From contig OW387136.1 of the NCBI GenBank assembly GCA_936440205.1, forward strand, positions 14,542,788-14,606,787: 64,000 nt of DNA, in the 5' to 3' direction. How positions within the stretch are numbered: position 1 is the first letter of the stretch; the number at the start of each line of letters is the position of its first letter. This document shows positions 34,401-47,500 of the stretch, piece by piece. A model generated the notes under the pieces. It had not been told where the DNA came from. It searched no databases and saw nothing but the letters and a program-made list of their open reading frames with translations. The stretch comes from Lepidonotus clava (Eukaryota > Annelida > Polychaeta > Phyllodocida > Polynoidae). The position numbers were made by a program, and so were the translations under genes.

Positions 34401-36620
34401 AATTAGTAATTGGCCTTTGAACCATGGTGGTGGGGAGGAATGTTGAATCCATCTAAATACACTTGTACCTGTTAATGTATGTACTTTTGTTTGGTGATTT
34501 AATACCCTTATATTGTATATTTTCCCTTATCTCCATATTTGTTCAAATGTATTGGCTATGCTATATTGGTTTAAAACATTTATGATCAGATCTGTATAAT
34601 TGCTTTGTGTATCTGTGGTTATAAATAATTAGACTCAAGACCGAAAATGACCGAACATGGTTGGTAAGTAAGCTTGATTAAGGTCTAATTGATAACTCAC
34701 CTGGTGCATAATGTGGTTCACAAATTTCTGACATGTTTCCCCCTTTTATTATAGTTTGATAGAAAAGTATGGTGAATTATATTTTGACGTAACAAAACTT
34801 AGTTAAGTCATTCATGAGCATTTATGTATGTCGATTTGTGCATCTGTGGTTATAAATAATTAGGCTCAAGACCGAAAATGACCGAACATGGTTGGTAAGT
34901 AAGCTTGATTGAGGTCTAATTGATAACTCACCTGGTGCATAATTTAGTTTATACATTTCTGACATGTTTCCCCCTTTAATAACAATATCTTGATGTATTT
35001 GTCCATTAATTGTATAGAGCAGTATGTTGAATACCATTGTTGCTATCTTCTTGTTATCATGTATGTCTATTGTTTTATGTACCTGCAGTTGTACATGGTT
35101 AAGCCCAAGACTGAAAGGCACTGAAATAGGTGGCTGAGTAAGCTTGATGAAGGTTTAGTTGACAATTGACAGTGTGCATAATTCTATGTGTACAGTTATC
35201 ACATTTCACTCTGAATTATACCTTTACCGTTCTATACTTGGTTAAAACATTCATGACCATTTATTGTAATCATTTTATGTTTTTGTCTTTGTGGTTGTAT
35301 AATGATTAGACCTAAGACTGAAAGGCACTGACTCAGCTTGCCAAGTAGGCTTACCAAAAGGTTTGATTTACAACTCACACGACATGAATACCCGTCCACC
35401 TTAAATGGCATGTACGTAGCTAGCTATGATTGTCTTGATGTATTAAATTTGGAAATAGCATCAATCTTTAAGCCTGGAGTTGAAAGACGGTATGATCGTA
35501 TTTGTTGAGTATCTCTGTTTACAGGTTTGCGGAAACATTTCTTATTTTGTGTGAAAAGTATGAGGTGTATACATGTTTAATTGTCAGTAATTTTCTAATG
35601 TATTAGCCTTTAAATTTGCTGTAAGCTGCCATGACTTTATTTTTGTGTTTCTGAGCTTGTGAGTTGATTAATTCTTATAATAGCACTCACAAGCTTGGGA
35701 TTATGGAAGGTATGTAAAGTCATGGTGCCCTTTTTATGGAAAATGTAGGTATATTTGTGCCAAGATGATTAGACATATTTTAGTAGGTTTTACCTTGTTT
35801 TATGTAAAGTAAATGTAGCAAGTTGGCATAATATACCTTTGAAAATGTTACATGTAGGGACAGGTGTGCTGGGCTACACAGGTAACCTCTGGGGCCTAAA
35901 TGTATAATCCTGATAATGAGGGATTACCTCCAGCCCTCCAGCTTTTGTATACAACTATTTCTGGGCTAACTAATCTTGGGCCAAAGTCCAGGCCTGCAGC
36001 TGCCTGTCCCCAGAAGTGGAAAGGTAGGGACTTGGATACATGTAGATAAGCCTCCCACCTAGCATGGGGCTGGGAGTAATCATTCAGAGAATAGGGGGGT
36101 GGCCATAGTACAGATTATATAATCTATGACTGGATGTGTGAGCCTTGTGGGTTTGATGACCTACCCACTTCCCCCTGACTCTTGAGTGGTTGTTCCCTGT
36201 GCTGCCTGTAAACCCCTAAACAACAGGAGGTCAATGGTGATTGGTTGTGTGTTGCCATGTTCAGTATTATAAATAAAAGTTTGGCCCACTACTGGGGCAG
36301 AATGTTTCCAGCCATCAAGCTCTACACCTGCCTCCTGTGTTACTTGATTTCACATGAAGGACCCATGGACCCCTAGGGGCCCACTCCTTTATACCCTGCT
36401 GCAAATGGCTCTATTTCTTTTCAGTTGAATTGTTATGCTATGAATTTATACATGTATGTTATTCCTATTCAGCTTACATCACAAGCATGTATCAACACTA
36501 ACCGAGAAACTTGGTCTTAAAGAGGCTGTAAAGATGTCCAGGATGTACCTTAATGGTAACCCTGGGGAATTAAGTCCTAGGGTGTACGGACTAACATCAG
36601 CAGAAGCTTGTGGTTTTTGA
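28485..36620 (+). CDS. GNAT acetyltransferase copy 2 (YitH/HolE-type), three coding exons, 305 aa
   Basis: Exons 28,485-28,958, 29,178-29,473 and 36,473-36,620 total 918 nt, open from ATG to TGA. Residues 1-158 form an N-terminal GNAT acetyltransferase fold; the rest is the second GNAT-like domain of YitH/HolE proteins, ending RMYLNGNPGELSPRVYGL...EACGF. The protein is probably soluble; no signal or membrane segment is seen. The acetyl-CoA loop reads RDKGFF (residues 92-97), so the last Gly of the usual R/Q-x-x-G-x-G/A is Phe, unlike copy 1 (HKGFG). That may lower or alter cofactor binding. Intron 2 is 7.0 kb because an LTR element sits in it; in copy 1 it is 328 bp. The acceptor before the ATG implies an upstream noncoding exon. 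The substrate cannot be told. Confidence 0.88.
30021..30701. repeat. Left LTR
   Basis: 681 bp, starts TGTAAAGTCATGG and ends CTCCTTTATA. An AATAAA lies at about 30,581-30,586 in TATTATAAATAAAAGTTTGG, possibly the poly(A) signal if the element reads on the + strand. Confidence 0.85.
30810..31454. repeat. Two interleaved tandem repeats in the LTR element
   Basis: GGTACGACCACCTGG recurs five times at about 30,817, 31,025, 31,122, 31,247 and 31,315. A 20-bp unit TCGGCAACGTTATGGACGGG is repeated five times at 31,355-31,454. The block is GC-rich compared with its surroundings. Confidence 0.8.
32339..32552. repeat. Two-copy tandem repeat, about 107-bp period
   Basis: GGTGTTCGAGGTTAGGGGTG at 32,339 recurs at 32,446 with few changes and runs to TGCAAGTTCTTTCAAC. 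It gives open frames on both strands that are repeat artefacts. Confidence 0.8.
32891..34357. repeat. 54-bp minisatellite, about 27 copies
   Basis: The unit GGAGGGTGGTAGCAAAATGG then GCTCCCCTACCCTAGACATG then TAGTTTAATTCTAT is repeated head to tail. Variants fall in blocks: ACATGTAG in most of the first 18 copies, ATAGTTGG and ATATGTTGG in the later ones. That pattern points to local unequal exchange or slippage. It lies wholly inside the LTR element. Confidence 0.92.
34607..35390. repeat. Diverged tandem repeat, about 235-bp period, four copies
   Basis: Copies near 34,610, 34,842, 35,080 and 35,285 share TGTGGTTATAAATAATTAG, AAGACYGAAA and GTAAGCTTGAT-like segments. Similarity falls from the first pair to the last. 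Non-coding, inside the LTR element. Confidence 0.7.
35713..36393. repeat. Right LTR
   Basis: 681 bp, same length as the left LTR and apparently identical. It is followed by the CCCT target duplication, and the gene's third exon begins 80 bp further on. Confidence 0.85.
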
Positions 36621-39600
36621 GGTATAAGCCCTTAAGAACAAGATATTTCATATTCAAAATATCTTTGTTTGCTAAATCTCCTTAAGCAATTTAACTTTCA
36701 AGTGTACTCTGATCTTATTAATCATTGAGACATACATTCCGGAGATTATCATTTTGATGATCTGCAAAAAATGAAAAATCTGATTATTTATTTCTCATTC
36801 AGATACACCACATGTTAGTCCAGAGGCTTGTGTCAGAATTTGGGCAAATGCACTTTTGATTTCAAAGTGCCTTAAATTATACAAAAAATGTGTTCCTTAT
36901 GTCCTGCTGGTTTAGAAAGACGAAACTTAATATTTACAGTTTTTTTTTCCAATTGTTAACATGTAACAAGGCAAATTTTAATGGAGATGATAGATATGAA
37001 AGTTAACTATAAATTTCAACAAGAGTACTTGGTACAATATGTTTGATATAATATCAAACAGCCAATGATTAAAAAAGAAATAATCCATAAATTACAGAAA
37101 ATACTTCAGTCTTGTGTATCTTTCCAAATAAGGAAATGATCCAGTTGCACAAATTTTTTAACGTAACCTTCAAGGTCAAATTTTAGTTTGGTATCTACCC
37201 CAATCTTTTACTTAAGGATTTACTCTTTACTTCTAGCCACAGTGCTTAACAGGAATATAAAATGTCTATGAATGTCTTAGTTGAGACATTGGCTGCCTAA
37301 CTACTATGTAAAATACAAGGCCAATGGAGAGTTGACCTTTGAATGACCTTTAGAACTTTCTTGTATGGCATTTCTTTTATATAATATTAGTGCATGCTCA
37401 ATGTCATATAAAACTCATCTTATCTTTTATTTATTTTTAAAGACATTATTAAAATTGATTTTTAAAGTAATTTCATACGTTTTCTCTTTGATGACCTTGA
37501 AATCATCTTCAAGGTCTAAAGAAAAAATGCAACCAAAACTTTTCATACTCACAACATTCTAAAGAACAGATTTTTTCTTGGAAAGGAGCTTTTTTTAGAA
37601 AAAATGAAAAATGACACAAGCCTCTGGACTATGTATACTGTCTTTTATGTTAGTTTTTGTTGCTTTAGACGGCCTCTATGATCAATTTAGCAAAATGAAA
37701 GTAATATTTTGTATAGAAACTGTATGATAAAGGACAATTCATATTATGTGGATTGGACCTCACTACTTGCATGTTTGTATCATGTAATCGATAATTGTTA
37801 TGGTTATAATCAATAATGTTGAATATTTGAACATTAGTATTTAATTACTTAACTTTATATGTATAGAAGATACACCTCGTTTCTCGACTAACCTGCCTTC
37901 ACCTCATTTCTTTCTATCAGTATATAAGACCTAGAATTGTGTGTAAATTACCTTGTTACTATGTTTGGAGGGACTACCATGGTTGATAACTCCTTTAATA
38001 GAATTGTTGTGAGTAAATTGTGTATATGTTCCTTTTCTTTTCATTCTCCATTCTCTAGAGGGTCATTATGTTATAATTATGTCGTGAATAATACCTATGA
38101 ATGCTTAATCCTACCAGTAATAATTATCTCCGTGGAACAACTCAATTTCAGTACTTTGTAAATGACAGTGTATTGGTATCTCCTGCATAGATCCAGTTTG
38201 CCTTCAATCTAACAGAAGTTTCTCAAAGGTTCTTAAAGAGAGGGGCCATTAAAATTTCAATTTTGCTCTTTTTCAATTTATATGATAGATTAAATGCTTA
38301 TATAGAAGTATGCCAAGTTTCATTTTCAATAATTTTACCTCCTTCATGTGATATGTGGGATCTAACTTTAAGAAACACCTGATTCCTCTGACCCTAACCA
38401 CAACACATAATTATATCTGTGTGTGATGTCACACAAAATGACAGTTATTTCTAAATTCCATAAGAACCATATTTTTTCACATTTTCTTTTATAAATCATT
38501 TTAATTTGATGATTCTAATCTCTTTTAGACTTATAAAAGACATTTAATAAATTTCTTATTGCTTCTTTTCAGTTTTATAATTTTTCAACTGTTTTGCTTG
38601 TGATGTCACACACAGATTATGCTCTGTGCAAGATGCACCAGGATGCACACATTAAGAAAAGATTGAATAAAATCAAAACTGTTAGAGATAAATGTTTGAA
38701 AGGTGGTATGGTGACTACTCAGATGGTCACCGTCATGGCACTATGCTGATTCAAAGTCACTGGCCTTTCCCTATAAACTTCTTATCATGCTACGTCAAAG
38801 AATACATACACTACACAATTACCCTGGCTGCAAATTCTGTTCATTGCTTCTCTCTAATGTTTGGTTTCTCCCTCAAGGTGTATTCAGTGTACTCCAGAAT
38901 AAACTGGTATTGTAAGAATAACAGTAAGCAGGCAGGTACACCTTTACTACAGTCAAGATAGTACATGTGTTACTCATATTTAAGTGATATAAATAATATA
39001 CCCCAGCCATAAATGGTGGACTTTCAAAGTGGCTTTTAAACTTTTTTTGGACCGCCGTTTAGGATGCTTCTAGAACACCGACAATTCTGTCCTAAAAAGT
39101 ATGTTCAACACAACCTTATGTGAACTCTAATTCTCACTTAAAATGTTCGGTTTAGCAATAGGTGAAATGAATTCTATCTCAAGTTCGGAGTTTTAGTCGG
39201 TGAGTCATTTGGGTTCGAAAGATGATGTTGATTTTGGTGAAGATTGACAGACTTCTATTTTGTAGATTAAAGGTAAATATGGGTATTCACTGCAGCGCCA
39301 CCTGGTGCTGATAACTTTTCATTACTCAAACTATTTAAAATGTTACCAAAATGTCATCTTATTGGCATAAACTCAAAATATTTAAAATAATTTGCCCAAA
39401 AGATGTATTGTTGTTAATTTCTTAAACATGAATAGGCTATATTTTTCTGGGTTTTGGGGTCAACTTTTAGTATTTTCAGGAATGAGTTTTGATTTTTTAA
39501 TCTTAAAATGTATATCTTGTTCCTGTCTAAACATTTGCAGCTTTTGAAGTCAAAATTATGGATAGTTATTTTTTGATGGGAAAAATGTGATTTTTCCCAT

Positions 39601-39943
39601 TGAAGCCAATGATAAACTGTCATTTTTTCAAATGCTAATATCTCTTAAATGGATATGGTGACATTTTTTTTAAAAGTTTTATTGCAGTCCCTATGCAATC
39701 ATCTAACAGCTGTGTGAGTTTGATAATTTTATTATGATTATCAAGAAATCATGTTGAATACCCATATTTACCTTTAAATCCAAGATCCAAGGCCAGTGTT
39801 GAAAATAAAAAAATATTCCAAATATCCCCTAAAAACATTTTTACCATCTAAAATGCCCTGAGCATCTATATGTTGTTTTATGGTTTGCCACGAATTTTTA
39901 GGTCAATTCTTTTGGATTTTGAAAAAGAATAATTACAAATTTC

Positions 39944-39983
<40 letters not shown>

Positions 39984-41591
39984 GAGGGTAGGGGCAAACA
40001 ATTAGGGTAGGTAGGGTTACCTGAACTTTTTTTTGTGCCTTATCGATGCAACATACCATTACATCATACTGTATCATACTGTGCTAAACTGAAAAAAAAG
40101 CAAACGCAACTATCTTTAAACATAAATATAATGTTTTATTAATTGTACAGACATACATAGAGAAAGGGTTCACGTGATATGTTTCATAATAATTCATTCT
40201 TATAGGTTTTACCACTTAAGCTTATCACCTGTTTGACTAGCTACTAGTTATGGACAAATATAAATATATAATACTATACTATCATTTGCAAGACTTTTAT
40301 ACCCCTCAAATGGATAAATCTAATTTTGGGCAAATTGTCATTAGTTATCACAGTTTCTTCGTGTATACATCAATGTTGAATCCACAGAGATTCACGTTAT
40401 CTTTAAAGCAATATCGTCTTCAGTCAAAACGATGATGAATAACGAACCATTACATGATTTATTCTTCTTTACACAAACCTTCAGGAAAAGCTGCATATTG
40501 TTTGATAGAACGGTACATCAATTCTAGTCAAATACAACTTGCCTTTAATTAGTTCTTTATGCCACTCAAGCAATCTTCACCATTTGTTTTTATCACACTT
40601 GTTTGGTGTTAAATGTAAAGGACATAGACATTTCTTCTAACCTATAACAATGTGGAATATTGTAATTCTTCTATTGATTATTTGTCAAAGAATAGTCGTG
40701 TAACATTGATCAGAATAACGTTGTATTTTTGGGTGGCCTACAAATCTAGTTAAATCCAATTCTGCTCTAATCTCTTCTTTTCTTTAACAGTGGATGGAGC
40801 AGGACCTGCACATTTGCAAAATGATTTTTTTATTACCATATTCCTAGAAACAGAAAACAAATCATATCCCCGTTTACAATATCTTGATGATTGACCAATA
40901 AAATCTTTCCTTCAAAATGAATTCCGTGTTTTCTTGGAAAACCTGAAGTGGGAAAGCCGAAATAAAAATGATCTAGAAACAAGAATCTTTTGGGGATTGA
41001 CATTTCATAATTATGTAACTTTCGAAAAGGGATTGTTGAGTACATCTTACACGTTGGATAATCATAACATTGCCTTAGAAATGGCAAATTTCTGTCATAA
41101 TTATAATCTACAATCCTCATCTTTCTCCCAAAGGAGTTTTTACAGAGTTGTTTTCCCAAAAAAACATGAGATTTACTAATTGAGGTACTATTTGGAAATA
41201 AACTTAGGACATACCTGTACCTACCTATCATAGTCCATATTGTTGACGATTCCCACAAATACGTTGTTTTTAATCAACCAGATTCCTTTTACAAACAAAT
41301 AGGCCTATAGTCCTATGCATATCACAAGTAGGGTATTTAGAATTCGCCAATTCAGTAAAATATCTATTGGAAACATAAATGTTATGCAATAGGCCTAATC
41401 AACAGACAATTGGACATTTCCCTCTCTACATAATCCATGCTTGTAGTGTTAAACAAGTACTTTATTGCTTGCGATTCCTAAATCGTGAGTGGAATTGATA
41501 AAGTGGAATAGCGCCTTTACCCTGATGATATATTCGTGAGGTAATCTACCCTTCATAATTATACTTAAGCACTCATCTTGCCAACCAAAAC
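36621..41591. other. No gene seen between acetyltransferase copy 2 and the kinase 3' end
   Basis: AT-rich DNA with scattered short frames that lack domain or codon signals. It holds the 3' flank of the acetyltransferase, one TTAA-flanked MITE (39,271-39,773) and a poly(A) run of about 34 A at 39,948-39,981. No RNA gene was recognised. Confidence 0.55.
39271..39773. mobile_element. TTAA-flanked MITE with AGGTAAATATGGGTATTCA ends
   Basis: A 19-bp inverted end AGGTAAATATGGGTATTCA at both sides is flanked by TTAA (39,267-39,270 and 39,774-39,777). 503 bp, no coding frame. The ends differ from the CCCTTTAGACCCC family, so it is a separate piggyBac- or Kolobok-type group. Confidence 0.85.
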
Positions 41592-41597
41592 CTTTAT
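41592..41597 (-). terminator. Poly(A) signal AATAAA of the kinase gene
   Basis: On the minus strand the stop and signal run together as TGAATAAA, so the AATAAA starts at the base after the inferred stop codon. This supports 41,827-41,598 as the terminal exon, with a very short 3' UTR. Confidence 0.55.
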
Positions 41598-44500
41598 TCA
41601 CTTCGCCCCCTGGGAATCTGACCCCTTTAAGGCTACTGCATACGGGTCCTTCATGGCGAACACCCCGCCCCCTCGTGGGGAGCGCAGTTTGACCTTCAGC
41701 GGCTGCGCAGTGAAGGATTTGGGAGATGCTGCGCTGTGATTGGCTGAGGCTGCACCACGTGACAGTGTGACCGCTGGGCGATCAGGGAGTCTGTAAAAGC
41801 CTGTTGTAGACTTGAGTTCCACCATCTCTGAAACTTAAGATACACGTAAAGATATATTTAACAAATTATAACCATGTTTTAGTGGTATCTTGTGAAGGGT
41901 GATCTAGAAAAGTTAAACCATATCAAGGAAAACAGAGGTTTGGGTAATGCACCTATGCCTTTAGGAAAATTAGACTTTGTCTGAAGTATCTCTAGATTTG
42001 TCAGCGGTATCAGATAAGCATTTATATCAATGTCTCAATTGAACTGTTCAAAGCATCCTATAAAGAAGATAGTTCGAAGCTATGTACTTATATAGTTATG
42101 TATCTAGTGACAAAGAAAATCGAGTAGATGTCTCGAAATTCACTTATGTAATGTAGCTGTTTTGCAACAGTTATTGTATAGAAGAGGACTAAAATCTGTA
42201 TATTCTTTTATATAACACTTTGAAATCGAGGGGCGATGCCATTAAGAATAAGATCTTTGAATAACAGAATGATAATACATAAAAACCTACAGAACACAAA
42301 CACAAATAAGTCAAACAATGGAAGATGCATTATATAAAATCAGTTATTCAAACAATATTATACAAATATACATGCAGTCACAATATCTTCATAAAATACA
42401 ATAAACAACATGAAAAAAGACACATATTGCTGTATTAGAGCCACATAGTAAACAAAATAACAAACAATAAAATGAACTCACAAGATGCTTATTTCTATTT
42501 CTGCTTGCCACTTACCTGATATGTTTTCATCCATGTTTTATGAGTACTAGAAAAGCATATTAGATGTAGTGAACATTGTGCCTCACACTAGAGTTAGGAT
42601 TTTTAAGCATTGACATGGAGGAGAACAACCCATATTTTGGTATATTACACTATCTGGAAACAGTCATATTAAGTTGAAAAGCGAATATATACAGCAGCAG
42701 AATACCAATAACCAAGCGTGAAAACGTCTATAGATATGCTTGAAGAAATAGGCATTATAGTTGTATGTACCCGAGGCACGTGAAAAATAGATCAATCTGT
42801 CTGCATCAAAATATAGCTATATCATGCTGTATTTTCCCTGAATTCATGAGATGACTGAAGACTCGTTTGACTATCGATGTTTTGTTCAATAAAAGTAATT
42901 GAAGTTAACTATTCCCATTAAGGATATAGGCTGTGTTACTGAAGATACTGGATAGCATACCGAGTAATTATCAACTTTTTTCAGTTCTGGTCCATTTTGC
43001 AGCACAATATGGACAATAGTATTTATCGTTTCTCAACAAATATCTATAATAACATTGCTCTGATGTAGTCTTTTTGTGCTTGCATACATATATGTGGGTA
43101 TTAGGTGGCCTTGCAAAGAAGTCTGAATGAGCATGAGATTTAGTTCAGTGCACGTGATTCATCTTGTAGCTATTGTTCAGATTCTATGCTACTTCAGTGC
43201 GAGTTAACATTTTGACCAATTGAAGAAAACCATTGTACCTTCCCAAGCGGCGATAGGCAAGTCTAGAAATTCAAAGCGAATGTATATAACTTCAGAGAAA
43301 GGTGCCTTCTATTTCAGAGTGTCTACTATAGTTGCAAAAGGATTGTGGGTAGCATTTTGAAGCAAAATATAGCTTTATCAACTACATTAGAGTACACTGT
43401 CACTATACTTACTGTTGGGTTTGTTCTTGACTGCCACTTGTCCCCTTAGTGTTCCCAACTTCCTCATTTGACTTGGGCTGTCTGCAAGGACAGACCCTGA
43501 TCTTTGTTGGGGTTCAGGTGAAGAACTAGATTCTTTGCCAGATTCAAGGACTTTCATATCCCAGACTAATAACCTGGTTCCCTGTTCATCTTGAACATGA
43601 AAGCGAATGTTGTCGTTGGGTTGTCTAAATTCATCAACATGGTTGTCCAGGAGTTCGGCTTGGCGCGATCGAGGTAAGAGGTGACCATTAGGGTAATTGG
43701 CATGAGGATCAGCATACATGCTGCCACCTGGTGAGGATTGAAAGAGTCTTGTTTGAGGCTGCCCCCTAGAGTTAGTTGTGGAACTAGTTGAGGAGGAAGA
43801 AGAGGCTTTTGCAGAAGCAGAATGTCTGTTGTTTCTATTATTGTTGTTGACTGGCACACCCCGATGACGTCCCAAGGCAGAGTTTGGTGGTGGAGGAGGG
43901 GGATTTTGTGCCTCAGATCTTCTCAGAACTCTCATGGCACGCATCCTGCCACCACTGCTTGCACTGCTGATCAAACTGCCACTATCGGGTGAACCCCTCT
44001 TGCGCAATGTATCTATAGCATCTTGGTTAATCTCCCAATGATCCTTATTGTAGTGGATCTTGGTCATGCTCAGGATGTTCTCCCTACGAATCCTATCTGC
44101 ACTGAGTCTTCGGAGTACCAGTCGCTCCATCTGTGAAGGATGACCACTACTGCGGAAAGACACAACTGTTGATGTATCATCACCAACTCCATCTGGCTCC
44201 AAGTTGAAGCGAACACTCTTTGTGCTAGCAGATGTGCCTCGCTGATGCGAAAGCTGAAACATGTCTGTGTTTGATCCCTGCACAACAGCTTTATCAAGGA
44301 CATCCTGATTGTGCAGGGGAACAGCCACTGTAGTAGGAGCTAACTCAACCTCAGTCTTGGCATTCATCGGAGTCACTGGTTTAATCGGCGAAGGTTTAGC
44401 AGCATCGGTTTTCAGAATGCTTCTCCCAGGACGTTCCCTATGGGATCTCAATTTACTTAGGCAGTCTTTATAGCTATCTGTTGAAGTCCCCTTGCCTACT

Positions 44501-47500
44501 GAAGACTGTTTATAGAGTCTGATTTTTTCACTTTGTCCATTGGAGGAATTCATTTGCGGTCCACGGGAACCAATGTTGTTTTGAATAGTGGATGAGGGGG
44601 TTGGCCTATTGTTTGTTTGCTCAATGTATGCTTTGGAGCTTGATTGGCTTACATTTGATTTTGATCCTGATGAGCCTATTCTTGAGAGTGAGTCTGATTT
44701 TGCAAGTTGTGAAGGTGTCATTTGTTGTCTTTGTAACATCCTACTGCTATCTATATTTGATTGCCTATGTTTAACATTACCTGCAGCACCTGCTAATCTA
44801 CCATGCACACTCTCCATAGAAACCTTTGGAAGTTCCCCCTGTTTCAAAGTCCCCATCTCTCCTATAGGATTAGGTGTGGTCCATTTTTGTGCCAAGAACT
44901 CCCTAGGCATTCCAGGGCCCAAGTCTTCCAAGCCCTTCATCTTTCGCTTACATAGAAGATGGTATGTGGCTGTCATGGCATTGACTTTGTTGTTCAGCAA
45001 GGCATCCCTTACCTGTGCTTCATTCATGCCAAGCTGCTTTACCATATGAGAGATCACAACTTCGTCAAGGTCTGATACCACAGGCCTAGTTTTTAATCGC
45101 ACAGCCTCAAGCGGAGCTAAATCGCTCTTAATCCAAGGATGTTCCTTTAGTTCGGCCATTGTCATACGGCTGTTCTCGTTGGTATCCATCAATCCAAGGA
45201 GAACATCCTGGCACTCTAAAATGAGAGAATTAATTTTCCAACTTAATTGTAAAATATTAGAATTGCTCATCTTCCATGAAGTATAATTTCATTGTGCAGT
45301 ACCCTTAAAGAAATGCATATGATTAATGCTATTATTATAAGAGTATGTTTGGCAATAAATTGCGTTATACCTTGACAGAACTTTGAGTAAGAACATGTAA
45401 TAACTATGTGGCTTGAAGACTCATTAGGTACATTGTTAATTGACAAAATGTAAATATTTCTTCCCGATCGTTCACCTGGCGCTCAATGATCTTATTAAGA
45501 ACCTTGTTTCTCGCAACTCATTACCTTAACCCTTTAGACCCCAATCCGGCCATACCCGCCTGTGGGTGTACTCCCCAATCCGGCCGTAGCCGCCCAGAAA
45601 AACAGCCGTTTTTCCTTAATTTTCCATATTTTTCCAAGGAGGACATTTATTTAAGTATTCAACATCCAGATACAACCAATATATCGTTTAAAATCTGATC
45701 AAATTTCCCATCAAATGCAAAATACAATATTCCTATAATTTATTTAGATTGGTGTTGCTCCTTTTTTGATCATGTTCAATTACAAGGAATTTAGGGAAAT
45801 CCGGAAGGAAATCCTTTGAAATCCTGGGTAATTGATAAATGAAACCTGTGCGGTCTAAAGGGTTAAGCTCATGACATAATTCCATGGTCAGGCAAAATAT
45901 ATTTGTAACGGAATACAAAGGCACCATTGCCATGGGGTATCATTAAACATTATAATTATGTCATAATGCCCTAATGTTCCTAGGACTGTTCCAAATTTGT
46001 GGTGGTACTGCTAAAAAGAGAGAATATAAACTTTGTACTTTATAAAATTCCATCTCGGAAGCGATCGAAGTAGGACAATATTTTAGAATATTTCCAATTA
46101 TTATTCTAAGTATTGCAAAAATTGATGCTCACAGGCCAAGAGTTATTTTTAGCCCTCTAGGGGTCACTTACCCTTGGAGACATTGGAAGGCGGGTTGCAG
46201 CCCTTGAGGATGGCTGCATGGAGCTTGGTCAGGTTGTTGGGCGGGTCGGCCGTGAATGGAAGGTTGCCGGTCAACATGGCGAACAGATTTACTCCCCTGG
46301 AATTTTCAGAAAACAAGGTATCTATAAATCTTGCTTCTCTATAAAGTGTCAAGGCTGAAATATCAAGAAACTGATATAGAACGCCTCAGACGTCCACTGT
46401 GGGTGAGGATTTTAGGTGAAGTATATACCTTATACCTACATGAAAGAACATTTTGATTTGGTTTTATAAAAAAAGAGATAAAAAAAGTAGAGATAATGTC
46501 TTATGTTGAAACGGAATGATTCATTTTTATATTTTTCTCCGCCCCAAAGAGGTATCAATGGTAACATTTTTAACATTGGGAAGTATGTAACAATTAAGGA
46601 CATAAAACAGAGGCAATCTTCTCTCAATTGGTTCCTAGGCCCTACAGACTGTAGCTTATTCCTACTGAAATAAATTAAAAGTATGTAACAACGTTATTGT
46701 AGAAAAAGAAGGCCCAGTCGAGTAGACTATGTGTGAGCACTATAAGGTTTAGTAGAAATAGCTAATCTATGATCGGATCTGTTCATTATAAAAGTTATTG
46801 ATATCATGTCACATGTGAATTGTACCATGTTGAAGGTCTCCTTGTCACAATGAGCTTAATAGACGTAAAATTATATATCCCACTGTGTCCTCCGATGAGC
46901 TAAATGAGTCCAAATCCTGTATCCCTAAACTTCTATTCCCTAATCTAATCCTTAGAATAAGTGAGGTATCATCCAGGTGAGATTAAGCCTACATCCTCCA
47001 GGGTATTCCACCAGAATCTCCAGGTAGCACAGGTATGACCAGTGTCTTCAGGGTGTATTTATCACAGGTAGGTAATGCAGGCCCTACCTCCTGCAGGTAT
47101 GAACCACTCCAGGGTTTCCTACACCTCCCATGCCCCAGCGAACATTCCCATGTGTCATAAACCAACGGTCTAGACCCTTGTTATAATGTGAAGGGGGCGA
47201 CCTAGGGGCGACCAAGGGGCAACATAGTCTTGCTCATGGGTAGTGTTACACCATACAGGTAGCGACACTCTGGTAACTCTTAATCAATAGCATGCCCTTT
47301 TGAACTGCCGCCTATATTTATTCAACACCTCAGCATGTTTCCATATTCAATTGCCTACCCCCACCCTCCCCCACTTGCCTGCTACATCTTGCTCCCGGTT
47401 TGGAACTTATATATGTGTTCCTGCATATTTCTTTTCTATTCTATAATGGATAATGAATGGAGAAACAGGTGTAAGGGGATGGTTTTTACTTTAAAAACAC

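Larger units (their letters stand above)
30021..36393. mobile_element. Young non-autonomous LTR retrotransposon in intron 2 of acetyltransferase copy 2
   Basis: Two 681-bp direct repeats (30,021-30,701 and 35,713-36,393) begin TG, end TA, and are flanked by a 4-bp CCCT duplication (30,017-30,020 and 36,394-36,397). CTGGCAGACC follows the left LTR as a possible primer-binding site. A short purine-rich stretch (ATGGAAGG) precedes the right LTR. The 5.0-kb interior shows no gag, pol or envelope; it is mostly tandem repeats. As a non-autonomous element (LARD-like) it looks whole, and it would need enzymes from a relative. The LTRs look identical to my reading, so the insertion is very recent. Family not determined; strand uncertain. 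Confidence 0.85.

Noticed and set aside
39948-39981. Poly(A) run as a possible retroposon tail
   Set aside because: No LINE, SINE or processed-gene sequence was recognised upstream and no flanking duplication was seen.
41598-41827. GC-rich patch with a CCAAT-like motif, first taken for a promoter island
   Set aside because: On the minus strand it is an open exon with a good acceptor, in phase with the kinase, ending TGAATAAA; a terminal exon explains it better.
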